A program made the position numbers and the translations under genes. This document shows positions 25,191 to 33,813 of a stretch of DNA of 64,000 nt, in pieces. A model generated the notes under the pieces. The model saw only the letters and a program-made list of their open reading frames with translations, did no database searches and was not told the DNA's origin. The first letter of the stretch is position 1. Each line of letters begins with the position of its first letter. The stretch is taken from assembly GCF_035978755.1 (NCBI RefSeq), contig NZ_CP108414.1, positions 7,874,001 through 7,938,000 of the forward strand. Reading direction: 5' to 3'. The DNA is from Streptomyces sp. NBC_01298. GTDB taxonomy: Bacteria > Actinomycetota > Actinomycetes > Streptomycetales > Streptomycetaceae.

Positions 25191-25814
25191 TCACCCGGGC
25201 GTGGGCGCGTCCCCACCGGCTTGACGTTCCCGCGCGTGCGGGCCCTGCGGACCGTCCAGGTCCGCGAGCAGGGCGCGCGTCAGCTCCAGTTCGGCCAGGT
25301 GCTGGCGTTCGCTCCAGCGCAGGGCGAGCACGGGGAACGCCCAGTCGGGCTCGGTGGCCGCGTGCGCCATGGCCTCCCGTACGGAGGCCAACTCCTCGGT
25401 GGTGCGCTCCAGATGCTCCGTCACCATCGTGCGCAGCCGCTCCGGCTCGGCCAGGTGCCCGAGCCAGACCCGCAGCAGCAGACCGTGTTTGAGCACCGGG
25501 GGGCCCGCCTCGGCGACGTCGGAGGCCCAGCCGGCCAGCGCCTCGCGCCCGGCGGGGGTGATGCCGTAGCGGCGCTTGGCCCGCGCCTCTTCGGGTCCGG
25601 AGCGCACGGAGGCCGCGTAGCCGAGCTCCTCCAGGCGGCGCAGTTCGGCGTAGATCTGGCTGATGGCCGGGGACCAGTAGAAGAAGCGCAGCGAGGAGTC
25701 CGCCCACTTCTTCAGCTCGTAGCCGGTCCGCTCCCCGGGGAAGGAGAGCAGACCGAGGACCGCCCACGCGGTCGGTGGAAGCTCTTGCTTCTTCGACGTC
25801 TGACTACTAGTCAT
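25191..25814 (-). CDS. PadR-family transcriptional regulator
   Basis: The 207-residue regulator has an N-terminal winged helix (AWAVLGLLSF...GYELKKWAD, RRLEELGYA, RRYGITPAGREALAGW) and a C-terminal helical dimerisation region (VTEHLERTTEELASVREAM). It is divergent from the luciferase-like oxidoreductase by only 49 bp, and two short palindromes (GACTACTAGTC and TATTCCGAATA) sit at its start codon and just upstream. It probably represses the oxidoreductase and itself in response to an aromatic or similar ligand. ATG 25814 is the start that fits the family N-terminus. Confidence 0.9.
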   Translation of the reverse strand: MTSSQTSKKQELPPTAWAVLGLLSFPGERTGYELKKWADSSLRFFYWSPAISQIYAELRRLEELGYAASVRSGPEEARAKRRYGITPAGREALAGWASDVAEAGPPVLKHGLLLRVWLGHLAEPERLRTMVTEHLERTTEELASVREAMAHAATEPDWAFPVLALRWSERQHLAELELTRALLADLDGPQGPHARERQAGGDAPTPG

Positions 25815-25824
25815 ATTCCGAATA
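25802..25824. promoter_or_regulatory. Twin palindromes at the PadR/oxidoreductase divergent promoter
   Basis: GACTA-C-TAGTC (25802-25812) and TATTC-C-GAATA (25814-25824) are perfect 11-bp palindromes, 12 bp apart centre to centre. They cover the PadR start codon and the divergent promoter area, and fit PadR dimer sites. Confidence 0.5.
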
Positions 25825-25863
25825 GAAGTGAGACCGGGTACGGGACGCAACCCTGGGGGCACC

Positions 25864-26991
25864 GTGAAATTCTCCGTGATCTTCGAAGCTCAGCTCGCCG
25901 ACCCGACCGTGGAACGGGAGCACCAGGTCATCCGGGACTGCGTCGAGCAGGCGGTGCTCGCCGAGCGGATGGGGTTCGACCGGATCTGGGCCGTGGAGCA
26001 CCACTCCTTGAAGTGGTACGCCCACATGAGTGCTCCCGAGATCTTCCTGACCTGGGTGGCGGCCCGGACCAACACCATACGCATCGGCCACGGCGTCGTG
26101 TGCATGCCCTTCGCCTTCAATCACCCCGTCCGGGTCGCCGAGCGCGCCGCGATGCTCGACCTGCTGTCCGGCGGGCGGGTCGACCTCGGGGCCGGTCGGG
26201 GCGGCACCGTGCAGGAGACCTCGCTGTGCGGGGTGGACAGGGACCGCACCACGGCGGAGGTGGAGGAGGCGCTGCGCATCATCGGGAAGGCCTGGCAGGA
26301 GGAGGAGCTGGAGTACCACGGGGAGCTCATCGACATCGATCCGCACCCGATCCTGCCGCGGCCGAGCCAGCGGCCCCATCCGCCGCTGTTCCTCGCGTGC
26401 AGCCGGGCCGAGACCCTGGTGCAGGCCGCGGAACTGGGCGTCGGAGCGCTCGTCATGGGATTCGCCGGGCCGGATTCCATCGCGGGGATGCGCTCCGTCT
26501 ACGACGCCGCGATCGCCGGCCGGGACGGCGGCCGGTTCGTCTCGACGGCCGTCAACGACCACTTCTCGGTGCTCTGCCCGACGATCGTGCTCGACGACCC
26601 GGAGGAGGCGCGGCGGATCGGGATCCGGGGGCAGCGGTTCTTCGCGCAGTCGATCGGCCACTGGTACGGCGGGGCGGGGGTGCCGGACGAGGCGGTGGTC
26701 GCGGGCGCCGACGAGGGGGCGGAGATGCGCAGGGCGGCCGAGCAGGTGGTGGCCCGGCTGCACGAGCAGGACATCCCGGTACGGCCGACCGCGACGGCCA
26801 CCTTCAACGCGGACCACGCCTACGGCAGCGCGGACGAGGCGATCGCGTACGTGGAGCGGCTCCGGGAGGCGGGGGCCGACGAGATCATGTGCCTGATCCA
26901 GATGGGCACCGTGCCGCAGGAGGCCTGTCTGGAGACCCTGCGCCAGTGGGGCGAGAAGGTCATCCCGCACTTCGCGGACCAGCGGGCGTAG
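25864..26991 (+). CDS. Luciferase-like monooxygenase (LLM class flavin-dependent oxidoreductase)
   Basis: The 375-residue cytoplasmic protein has the bacterial-luciferase TIM-barrel pattern: MKFSVIFEAQL, DRIWAVEHHSLKWYAHMSAPEIFL, IRIGHGVVCMPFAFNHPVRVAERAAMLDLLSGGRVDLGAGRG. Members use FMN or F420 as cofactor; the VDLGAGRG loop does not decide between them for me. GTG 25864 follows GGGGG and gives the family N-terminus. It is controlled from the divergent region shared with the PadR gene, and the esterase gene follows 10 bp later, possibly in the same transcript. Confidence 0.9.
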   Translation: MKFSVIFEAQLADPTVEREHQVIRDCVEQAVLAERMGFDRIWAVEHHSLKWYAHMSAPEIFLTWVAARTNTIRIGHGVVCMPFAFNHPVRVAERAAMLDLLSGGRVDLGAGRGGTVQETSLCGVDRDRTTAEVEEALRIIGKAWQEEELEYHGELIDIDPHPILPRPSQRPHPPLFLACSRAETLVQAAELGVGALVMGFAGPDSIAGMRSVYDAAIAGRDGGRFVSTAVNDHFSVLCPTIVLDDPEEARRIGIRGQRFFAQSIGHWYGGAGVPDEAVVAGADEGAEMRRAAEQVVARLHEQDIPVRPTATATFNADHAYGSADEAIAYVERLREAGADEIMCLIQMGTVPQEACLETLRQWGEKVIPHFADQRA

Positions 26992-27001
26992 GGCCGCCGC
27001 G

Positions 27002-28168
27002 ATGGCCGCCGGGGCTGGTAAAGCAGATCGGGTCCACGGGGCCGAGGGGGCCGACGGGTCCCACGGGTCCCACGGGGCAGGCAGGGCCCACGGGGCTGGT
27101 GGGCTCGCCGGGCGGGCCAGGGGCGATGGGGTCAACGGGCCTGATGGGGGCGTAAGGGGCACGGGGGCCGCCGGGCCCGGCCGGCCCGACCGGCTCGATC
27201 CCGGCGCCCGGCCCTACGCCGACGCGCTCGCCTCCCTCTTTCCCGACCTCGGCGGGCGCGTCACCGATGCCGACGAGGCCCGGCGGATCCTCGCCGCGGT
27301 GCCCGCGACGGCCCGGCCGGCCGTCGTGGGGGCCGTGGAGGACCGGGAGGTCCCCGGCCCGGCCGGGGCGCCGCCGGTCCCCGTACGCGTCTACTACCCG
27401 GACCCCGAGCGGTGGCCCGGGCCCCGGCCGACCGTGGTGTTCTGTCACGGCGGCGGCTGGGTCCTCGGCGACCTCGACGGCTACGACGCCACCGTGCGGG
27501 CGCTGTGCCGGGCCTCCGGCGCCGTCCTGCTCTCCGTGGACTACCGGCGGGCGCCCGAGGCCCGATTCCCCGCCGCGGTCCACGACGCGTACGCCGCCCT
27601 GTGCTGGGCGGCCGCGCACCTCGACGAGCTCGGCGGGGATCCGGACGCCCTGGTCGTGGCCGGCGACAGCGCGGGCGGGAACCTCGCCGCCGCCTGCTGC
27701 CTGCTGGCGCGCGACCACGGGGGCCCCGCCGTCGCGCTCCAGGTGCTGATCTACCCCTGCCTGGACGCCGGGCAGGACACCGGGTCCTACCGGAGCAACG
27801 CCGAGGGGTACTTCCTGACCGCCGCGCACCTGCGCTGGTTCTGGGAGCAGTACCTCGGCCCCGGCGGCGACGGCGGCCATCCGCTGGCCTCCCCGCTCGC
27901 CGGGGACCCGCAGGGGCTGCCGCCCGCCCACGTGGTGGTCGCCGGCTGCGATCCGCTGCGGGACGAGGGCGAGGCGTACCACCACCGGCTGCTCGGCGCC
28001 GGGGTCCGTTCGGCCCTTGACTCCCACCCCGGGATGTTCCACGGATTCCTCGCGCTGGACGGAGTGCTCCCCGAGGCCCGCCAGGCCTTGGCGCGCCTGG
28101 GCGAAGCAATCGCCTCCACGCATGACAACGGGAAGACTTCCCGTGAAACTGGGGGTGACGCAGGATAA
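27002..28168 (+). CDS. Alpha/beta-hydrolase esterase (HSL family) with low-complexity N-terminus
   Basis: The core protein is an HSL/family-IV esterase with oxyanion motif HGGGWVLGD, nucleophile elbow GDSAGG, acid in GCDPLRDEG and catalytic His in HPGMFHGF. It hydrolyses short acyl esters. The frame opens with ATG 27002, but the first 60 or so residues are a Gly/His/Ala-rich low-complexity segment encoded by 9-nt repeats, and real conservation begins near DRLDPGARPYADALA. No good ribosome binding site is seen, so the true start is uncertain. It follows the luciferase-like gene by 10 bp and may be co-transcribed. Confidence 0.85.
   Translation: MAAGAGKADRVHGAEGADGSHGSHGAGRAHGAGGLAGRARGDGVNGPDGGVRGTGAAGPGRPDRLDPGARPYADALASLFPDLGGRVTDADEARRILAAVPATARPAVVGAVEDREVPGPAGAPPVPVRVYYPDPERWPGPRPTVVFCHGGGWVLGDLDGYDATVRALCRASGAVLLSVDYRRAPEARFPAAVHDAYAALCWAAAHLDELGGDPDALVVAGDSAGGNLAAACCLLARDHGGPAVALQVLIYPCLDAGQDTGSYRSNAEGYFLTAAHLRWFWEQYLGPGGDGGHPLASPLAGDPQGLPPAHVVVAGCDPLRDEGEAYHHRLLGAGVRSALDSHPGMFHGFLALDGVLPEARQALARLGEAIASTHDNGKTSRETGGDAG
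27030..27160. repeat. Degenerate GGGTCCCAC/GGGGCC 9-nt repeats before the esterase core
   Basis: About 130 bp of repeated GGG-CC-ACGG units. In another forward frame the same DNA reads as collagen-like Gly-X-Y triplets for about 38 residues before a stop at 27155. Both readings probably reflect one simple-sequence expansion. Confidence 0.7.
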
Positions 28169-28184
28169 TTTCCCGGATCTCCTC

Positions 28185-28214
28185 TTGAGTGGAAGAGCCT
28201 CACCCGCTTACGCT
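28185..28214 (+). promoter_or_regulatory. Promoter of the DUF6421 operon
   Basis: TTGAGT at 28185-28190 and TACGCT at 28209-28214 are separated by 18 bp, matching HrdB-type promoters. The -10 region continues as TACGCTGTGCCGAC, a 14-mer (one variable base) also found before the two zinc-ribbon genes at 58 kb. Confidence 0.65.
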
Positions 28215-28249
28215 GTGCCGACGTGAGGTTCTCCTGTGGAGGAAGTGAC

Positions 28250-29665
28250 ATGACGGAAACTCTTGTGCCGGGTATCGGCGGTGCCGTGATAACCGCCGGT
28301 GTACGGGTGGTCGACTACCCGGCGTGGCCCGAGCTCAAGGCCGCCGTGGAGGAGATCCGGCCCTGGCAGTCGGCCGACGGCTCCATCGACTTCGAGGCCG
28401 AGGGTGAGCACGCCCGTGCCACCGTCCAGGCCGCGGTCGAGCGCGTGATCGAGGGCATCGAGGCGCTGTCGCCGCTGCTCCCGCACGCGGCCGCGTACCA
28501 CCGCGCCCTCGTCGGCGACCTGCGCAAGTGGGCCGACGGCGGCTTCGGCGTGCCGGACTTCCTCGACTCCCTGCTGGCCTTCGCCCCGGCCGCCGAGCGC
28601 GCCGACGGGCTCCAGCACCTCGTGGTCTTCCCGATGTACACCCAGAACGGCAACCCGGACCGCAACCTCGAAGCCGTCGTGCTGAAGATGGTGTGGCCCG
28701 AGTGGCTCTCCGAGCTGGAGCGCACCCGGTACGACAACCCGCTCTTCCTCGGCATCACCTTCGAGGACTTCACCCCGGGCTACGACACCCACTCCGCGGT
28801 GCTCTTCCCGGAGACCATCGCGGTGCGCGAGGCCCCCGAGCGCTTCACCTGGGGCGGCATCTTCTGCGACCGCGAGGCCGCCCGCTACCGCAAGGTCACC
28901 GAGGCCGCCGTCGACATCCTGGGCATCGACCTGCCCGAGGACATCGCCCGGATGGTCGAGGACCAGGAGCGCTGCGAGAAGGCCTTCGTCCTGTGGGACA
29001 TGGTCCACGACCGCACGCACAGCCACGGCGACCTGCCGTTCGACCCCTTCATGATCAAGCAGCGCCAGCCGTTCTGGATGTACGGCCTCGAAGAGCTGCG
29101 CTGTGACCTCACCGCCTTCAAGGAGGCCGTGAAGCTGGAGTCCGAGGGCAACGAGCACGGCCGCGACGTGCAGTACGCCGTCCTCTTCGACCGGATGTTC
29201 CGATTCCCGGTCTCCGGCGACCGCAACCGCAACTACGACGGCCTCGGCGGCCAGCTCCTCTTCGCGTACCTCCACAAGCACGACGTGGTGCGCTGGACGG
29301 ACAACAAGCTGAAGATCGACTGGATGCGTGCCCCGCAGGTCACCAACCAGCTGTGCGCCGACATCGAGGACCTCTACCGGGCCGGCATCGACCGCCCGAA
29401 GCTCGTCCACTGGTTCAAGGCGTACGACCTGGTCGCCGAATACCTCGCTCCCCACCCGGGCTCCAAGTGGGCCAAGGGCCCCGACGCCCTGGACCTGACG
29501 CAGCCGCCGCGCAAACTCGTGGACGACGTGCTTCCGGACGAGTTTCCGCTGAGCATGTTCTATGAGGCCCTGGCCAAGAAGCTCAAGGGCGTGATCGCCT
29601 CGACCAAGGGCATCACGGCAGGGAACGCCGCGGAACGCGAGACCGCCGCGCGGGTCGCCGCGTGA
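28250..29665 (+). CDS. DUF6421-family protein
   Basis: The 471-residue protein belongs to a family of unknown function. It has no signal peptide or membrane segment and is rich in aromatic/acidic segments such as TFEDFTPGYDTHSAVLFPE, WDMVHDRTHSHGD and DRNRNYDGLGGQLLFAYLHKHD. The clustered His/Asp residues (HDRTHSHGD, HKHD) could bind a metal, which is a guess. ATG 28250 is preceded by GGAGGAAG and a good promoter. It leads an operon with an SDR and a threonine-aldolase-like enzyme 27 bp and then 4-bp-overlap downstream, so it likely acts in the same small-molecule pathway. Confidence 0.85.
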   Translation: MTETLVPGIGGAVITAGVRVVDYPAWPELKAAVEEIRPWQSADGSIDFEAEGEHARATVQAAVERVIEGIEALSPLLPHAAAYHRALVGDLRKWADGGFGVPDFLDSLLAFAPAAERADGLQHLVVFPMYTQNGNPDRNLEAVVLKMVWPEWLSELERTRYDNPLFLGITFEDFTPGYDTHSAVLFPETIAVREAPERFTWGGIFCDREAARYRKVTEAAVDILGIDLPEDIARMVEDQERCEKAFVLWDMVHDRTHSHGDLPFDPFMIKQRQPFWMYGLEELRCDLTAFKEAVKLESEGNEHGRDVQYAVLFDRMFRFPVSGDRNRNYDGLGGQLLFAYLHKHDVVRWTDNKLKIDWMRAPQVTNQLCADIEDLYRAGIDRPKLVHWFKAYDLVAEYLAPHPGSKWAKGPDALDLTQPPRKLVDDVLPDEFPLSMFYEALAKKLKGVIASTKGITAGNAAERETAARVAA

Positions 29666-29691
29666 GCGCTCGCCCACAGGAGGCTGCACAG

Positions 29692-30453
29692 ATGAACGGC
29701 TCCGGTAACGGAAACGGGAAGCTCCACGGGGCGGTAGTGGCGGTGGCGGGGGCCGGCGGGCCCGCGGGCCGCGCCACCCTGCTCCGCCTCGCCGAGGCGG
29801 GAGCCGTGGTCATCGCGTCCGACGCCGACGCGGCCCGCCTCGCCGAGGCGGTGGACGCCGCGCGCTACGCCCACGGCGGCGCCACCATCACCGGTGACAC
29901 CGTGGACCTGCTCGACCTGGAGGCCACCAAGGCCTGGGCCGAGCAGACCGAGAAGGAGTTCGGCCGCATCGACGGCGTGGTCCACCTCGTCGGCGGCTGG
30001 CGCGGCAGCAAGACCTTCACCGACGTGGACCTCGCGGACTGGGACTTCCTGGAGAAGCTCCTCATCCGCACCGTCCAGCACACCTCGCTCGCATTCCACG
30101 ACGGGCTGCTGCGCAGCGACCGCGGACGCTACGTCCTGGTCAGCCAGTCCGGTGCGCACAAGCCGGTCGCCAACAACGCCGCGTACAACGCGGGCAAGGC
30201 GGCGGCCGAGGCCTGGACGCTCGCGATGGCGGATTCCTTCCGCAAGGCGGGTGGCGAGGACGGTCCGCAGGCCGCTGCTGCGATCCTGGTGATCAAGGCA
30301 TTGGTACACGACGCGATGCGCGCCGAGCGTCCCACTGCGAAGTTCGCGGGCTTCACCGACGTCAAGGAGCTGGCCGAGGCCATCGCCGGCGTCTGGGAGC
30401 GGCCCGCCACCGATGTGAACGGACAGCGCCTGTGGCTCACCCCCCAACCGTGA
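29692..30453 (+). CDS. Short-chain dehydrogenase/reductase
   Basis: The 253-residue Rossmann-fold enzyme has the cofactor loop AGAGGPAGRAT near residues 19-29, a VDLLDL acidic strand, GGWRGSKTF, the catalytic Ser in LVSQSGAHK, and the YNAGK Tyr/Lys pair. It should oxidise or reduce an alcohol/ketone with NAD(P). ATG 29692 follows AGGAGG. It lies between the DUF6421 gene and the aldolase-like gene in a tight operon. The substrate is unknown. Confidence 0.92.
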   Translation: MNGSGNGNGKLHGAVVAVAGAGGPAGRATLLRLAEAGAVVIASDADAARLAEAVDAARYAHGGATITGDTVDLLDLEATKAWAEQTEKEFGRIDGVVHLVGGWRGSKTFTDVDLADWDFLEKLLIRTVQHTSLAFHDGLLRSDRGRYVLVSQSGAHKPVANNAAYNAGKAAAEAWTLAMADSFRKAGGEDGPQAAAAILVIKALVHDAMRAERPTAKFAGFTDVKELAEAIAGVWERPATDVNGQRLWLTPQP

Positions 30454-31568
30454 AGACCGGTGCCGCGAAGGCCGGTGCCGTGAAGACCGCGATACGCAAG
30501 TCCGCCGCGCGGACCGACGCCCGCCGGCACCACGACCCGGCGGTGCGCGGTTTCGCGAGCGACAACTACGCCGGGATCCACCCGGAGATCCTCGCGGCCA
30601 TCGCGCTCGCCAACGGCGGCCACCAGGTCTCCTACGGCGACGACCAGTACACCGAGAACCTGCGGCAGGTCTTCCGCGGCCACTTCGGCGCGGACGCCGA
30701 GGCCTACCCGGTCTTCAACGGCACCGGCGCCAACGTGACCGCCCTGCAGGCGCTCACCGACCGCTGGGGCGCCGTGATCTGCGCCGAGTCGGCGCACATC
30801 AACGTGGACGAGGGCGGTGCGCCCGAGCGGATGGCGGGCCTCAAGCTGCTCACCGTCCCCACGCCGGACGGCAAGCTCACCCCCGAGCTCATCGACCGGC
30901 AGGCCTGGGGCTGGGAGGACGAGCACCGGGCGATGCCGCAGGTCGTCTCGATCACCCAGAACACCGAGCTCGGCACGGTCTACACCGTGGACGAGGTCCG
31001 TGCCATCTGCGAGCACGCGCACGCCAAGGGCATGAAGGTCCACCTCGACGGTGCCCGGATAGCCAACGCCGCGGCCTCGCTCGACGTACCGATGCGCAGC
31101 TTCACCAACGCGGTCGGCGTGGACGTGCTGTCCTACGGCGGCACCAAGAACGGCATGATGGCCGGCGAGGCCGTCGTGGTGCTGAACCCGGACTCCGTCC
31201 GGCAGATGAAGCACATCCGCAAGATGTCGATGCAGCTCGCCTCCAAGATGCGCTTCGTGTCGGTACAGCTCGAAGCGCTGCTCGCGAAGGACCTGTGGCT
31301 GCGCAACGCCCGCCACGCCAACGCGATGGCGCAGCGGCTGGCGGCCGGAGTGCGGGAGACCGACGGGGTGGAGATCCTTTACCCGGTGCAGGCCAACGCC
31401 GTGTTCGCACGGCTCCCGCACGAGGTCTCGCGACGGCTGCAGGAGCGCTACCGCTTCTACTTCTGGGACGAGATCGCGGGCGACGTCCGGTGGATGTGCA
31501 GCTACGACACCCAGGAGGAGGACGTGGACGGCTTCCTCCAGGCCCTCAAGGAAGAGCTGGCCCGCTAG
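30450..31568 (+). CDS. Threonine aldolase-family PLP enzyme
   Basis: The 372-residue enzyme follows the beta-eliminating lyase fold: FASDNYAGIHPEI near the N-terminus, FNGTGANVTAL, VHLDGARIANAAASLDVP and the PLP Lys in LSYGGTKNGMMAGE. Such enzymes cleave L-threonine or other beta-hydroxy amino acids to glycine and an aldehyde. GTG 30450 overlaps the SDR stop by 4 bp; an upstream in-frame GTG at 30432 is also possible. It is the last gene of the DUF6421 operon. An aldehyde product could be a substrate for the SDR, but this is only an idea from gene order. Confidence 0.9.
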   Translation: MKTGAAKAGAVKTAIRKSAARTDARRHHDPAVRGFASDNYAGIHPEILAAIALANGGHQVSYGDDQYTENLRQVFRGHFGADAEAYPVFNGTGANVTALQALTDRWGAVICAESAHINVDEGGAPERMAGLKLLTVPTPDGKLTPELIDRQAWGWEDEHRAMPQVVSITQNTELGTVYTVDEVRAICEHAHAKGMKVHLDGARIANAAASLDVPMRSFTNAVGVDVLSYGGTKNGMMAGEAVVVLNPDSVRQMKHIRKMSMQLASKMRFVSVQLEALLAKDLWLRNARHANAMAQRLAAGVRETDGVEILYPVQANAVFARLPHEVSRRLQERYRFYFWDEIAGDVRWMCSYDTQEEDVDGFLQALKEELAR

Positions 31569-31627
31569 ACTCGCCGGCCTTCCTCGAATCCTGCGTCATA
31601 AATCTATAGGCATGCAGTCGAATGCAT

Positions 31628-31669
31628 CAGTATGCTCCTGGATCATGGAATTGATCCAGGAGCATACTG
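31628..31669. promoter_or_regulatory. Perfect 18-bp inverted repeat spanning a start codon
   Basis: CAGTATGCTCCTGGATCA (31628-31645) and its exact complement (31652-31669) flank a 6-nt loop TGGAAT. The presumed ATG of the transglutaminase-like gene at 31645 lies at the loop edge. The region is also poorer in GC than its surroundings. It may be a repressor site or an mRNA hairpin that hides the start. Confidence 0.75.
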
Positions 31670-32244
31670 ATCTTGCCGCCTATCTGGCCGCCGATGACGT
31701 GGTCGATCACGGGCATCCCCTGGTCGAAGAGACCGCCGACGCCCTGTGGACCGCCACCGGCGATGCATATTCATACGCCAAAGCGGCCTTCGAATTCGTC
31801 CGTGACACCATCCCGCACTCCGCCGACTCCGGCGACGACCGCGTCGCCTGGCGCGCCTCCGACGTCCTCGGTACGCGCAACGGGATCTGCTACGCCAAGG
31901 CGCACGCGCTGACCGCGCTGCTGCGCGCCCGGGGCATCCCGGCCGGCCTCTGCTACCAGCTGCTGGGCGACGACGACGGAACCAACCTCGTCCTCCACGG
32001 CCTCGTCGCACTGCGCCTGCCCGGCGGCGAGGGCTGGTCCCGGGTGGACCCCCGGGGCAACAAGCCCGGTGTGGACGCCCAGTTCACCCTGGACCGCGAA
32101 CAACTCGCCTTCCCCGTGCGCCCGGAGCTCGGCGAGATCGATTACCCCGGGCTGTACGCGGCCGCGCACCCGGCCACCCTCAAGGCGCTCCAGGAGTCCG
32201 CGGACCGGGCGCGGTTGTGGCGGAACCTGCCGACGGGGCTGTAG
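31645..32244 (+). CDS. Transglutaminase-like domain protein
   Basis: The 199-residue cytoplasmic protein has the transglutaminase/protease fold: the catalytic Cys in NGICYAKAHALTALLRARGIPA, the His in VLHGLVAL and the Asp in WSRVDPRGN. Members act as cysteine proteases or cross-linking enzymes, with the substrate unknown. The family-like N-terminus starts at ATG 31645 (MELIQEHTDL), but an upstream in-frame ATG exists at 31612. No clear ribosome binding site is seen before 31645; instead an 18-bp perfect inverted repeat covers this start. The 3' end overlaps the convergent MFS gene by 65 bp. Confidence 0.87.
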   Translation: MELIQEHTDLAAYLAADDVVDHGHPLVEETADALWTATGDAYSYAKAAFEFVRDTIPHSADSGDDRVAWRASDVLGTRNGICYAKAHALTALLRARGIPAGLCYQLLGDDDGTNLVLHGLVALRLPGGEGWSRVDPRGNKPGVDAQFTLDREQLAFPVRPELGEIDYPGLYAAAHPATLKALQESADRARLWRNLPTGL

Positions 32245-33587
32245 CCGACGGGTCCAAGGCCGACGGTCCCGTAGGCGACGGACCCGTAGGTGCCGGCCCG
32301 GTAGGTGCCAGTCCCGCGGCCGCCAGTCCTGCGGCCGCCAGTCCTGCGGCCGCCGGTTCGGCGACCGCCGCCGGGTCGGCAGCCGCGGAGCCGGCGGCCG
32401 TGGCCGCGTCCGGCCCCCGGTCGGGGCCGCGCGCCGCCACGGCGGTGTGCAGCAGGGCCGCGGCCAGTTGCAGGGCGGCGATCGTGAGGACCAGGATCCA
32501 GGGCGGCGCGTCGGCGGCGAGCCCCACGAGGGCGGCGCCCGTGGACGCGGCCGTCACCTTCAGTCCGGCGCCGAGCGTGAACACCTGGGTCCGCGTCCCG
32601 TCGGGTGCGAACTCCGAGCGGATCCGCAGGGTGGCCGTCAGCAGCGGCCCGTCGCACACCCCCGCCGCGGCGAACGCGACGGCCGCGAGCGGGAGGGACG
32701 GGGTGAACGCCGCCACCGTGAGCGCCACCCCGGTCGCCGCCATGGCCCAGCGGGCGAGCCGGCCCGGGGGGACGGTCGTGATCCTGCCCAGCGTCAGGGA
32801 GCCGGTGAGGGCGCCCAGGGCGAATGCGGTCATCAGTACGCCGCCGCCGCCCGGGCTGCCGAGTGAGGTCGCCAGGAGGACCGAGGTCACGGTGAGCGCC
32901 CCGAGGCCCAGGAAGGCCAGGGTCGTGGCCGAGGTGATGGCCCGCAGCTGCCGGATCCGCCACAGGGCGGCCAGCCCGGCGCCCATCCCGACCCGGGGTG
33001 CGCCGGGGCCCGGTTCCCGGCTTCCGAGCGGACTCCCGTACGGAAGGGTCGCCGCCAGCGCCGCCGCCAGGGCGCCGGACGCGGCCAGGAGCCCCATCGC
33101 GGGCCCGGCCGAGCCGAAGGCCGCGACGAGGCTCACGGCCGCCGGGGCGGTCACCGCCGCGCCGTTGTAGGTGGAGGCGTCCCAGCCGTACGCCCGGTCG
33201 CGCTCGGGGCCGGCCGGGACCAGCCCCGCCACCAGGCTCGACAGCCCGCCCGTCACCATCGGCCCGCAGGAGCCGCCGAGCACCGCCACCGCGAGCACCA
33301 CGGGCGTCGGAGCCCGCCCGAGCAGCAGGGCCAGGGCCGCCACGGCCGTGGTGAAACCCGCCAGGGCGCCCACGTGGAAGAGGCGGGGCCGGCGCGACCT
33401 GGCCGCGGCGGTGCCCGCGAGCGGAGCCGCGAGCACGTGCGGGGCCAGCCAGGCGGTCAGGACGAACGCGCCGTGGGCGGCGCTCCCGGTGCGCTGGAGG
33501 GCGAGCAGCACGACGGCCATGCCCATGCCCTCGGAGGCGAAGCGCGCCGCCAGTGCGGCGGCCAAGTACCGTCCGAGCCCCGGCATT
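32180..33587 (-). CDS. MFS transporter with low-complexity C-terminal tail
   Basis: The roughly 468-residue membrane protein has about 11-12 hydrophobic helices with an MFS efflux layout (MPGLGRYLAAALAARFASEGMG, GRAPTPVVLAVAVLGG, SLAGGLL-type repeats). Substrate is unknown. The last 70 or so residues form a Ala/Gly/Pro/Thr tail with repeats such as AAAGL and PTGPS, encoded by 15-bp GCCAGTCCTGCGGCC-type tandem repeats around 32280-32355. ATG 33587 follows AAAGGGG. The tail overlaps the convergent transglutaminase-like gene, so it may be a recent extension past an older stop. Confidence 0.85.
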
Positions 33588-33813
33588 CCGGCCCCTTTCG
33601 CCCTGTGTCCGGATGACGTGGCAGAAGGATGTGAGGTTACGTCATACGGGTGTAGGGCGAAAGCATCGCGATTTTCGGTCAATAGGAAACTTTCCTGTCT
33701 GACATCGTTGTCAGCGTGGCGTGGGCATGCGTATCTTCGGCCGCAGGATTCCCCCCACGGAACCCCATGGAACCCCCCGATCCCCCCACGGACCCTCCGA
33801 AGGAAGGCGCTTC

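Noticed and set aside
25125..27155. Long open frame on the plus strand ending in collagen-like Gly-X-Y repeats
   Set aside because: It crosses the PadR gene (antisense) and the luciferase-like gene in the wrong frame, has Arg/Gly-rich composition typical of a GC-rich shadow frame, and no start signal. Only the short repeat itself is kept as a repeat feature.
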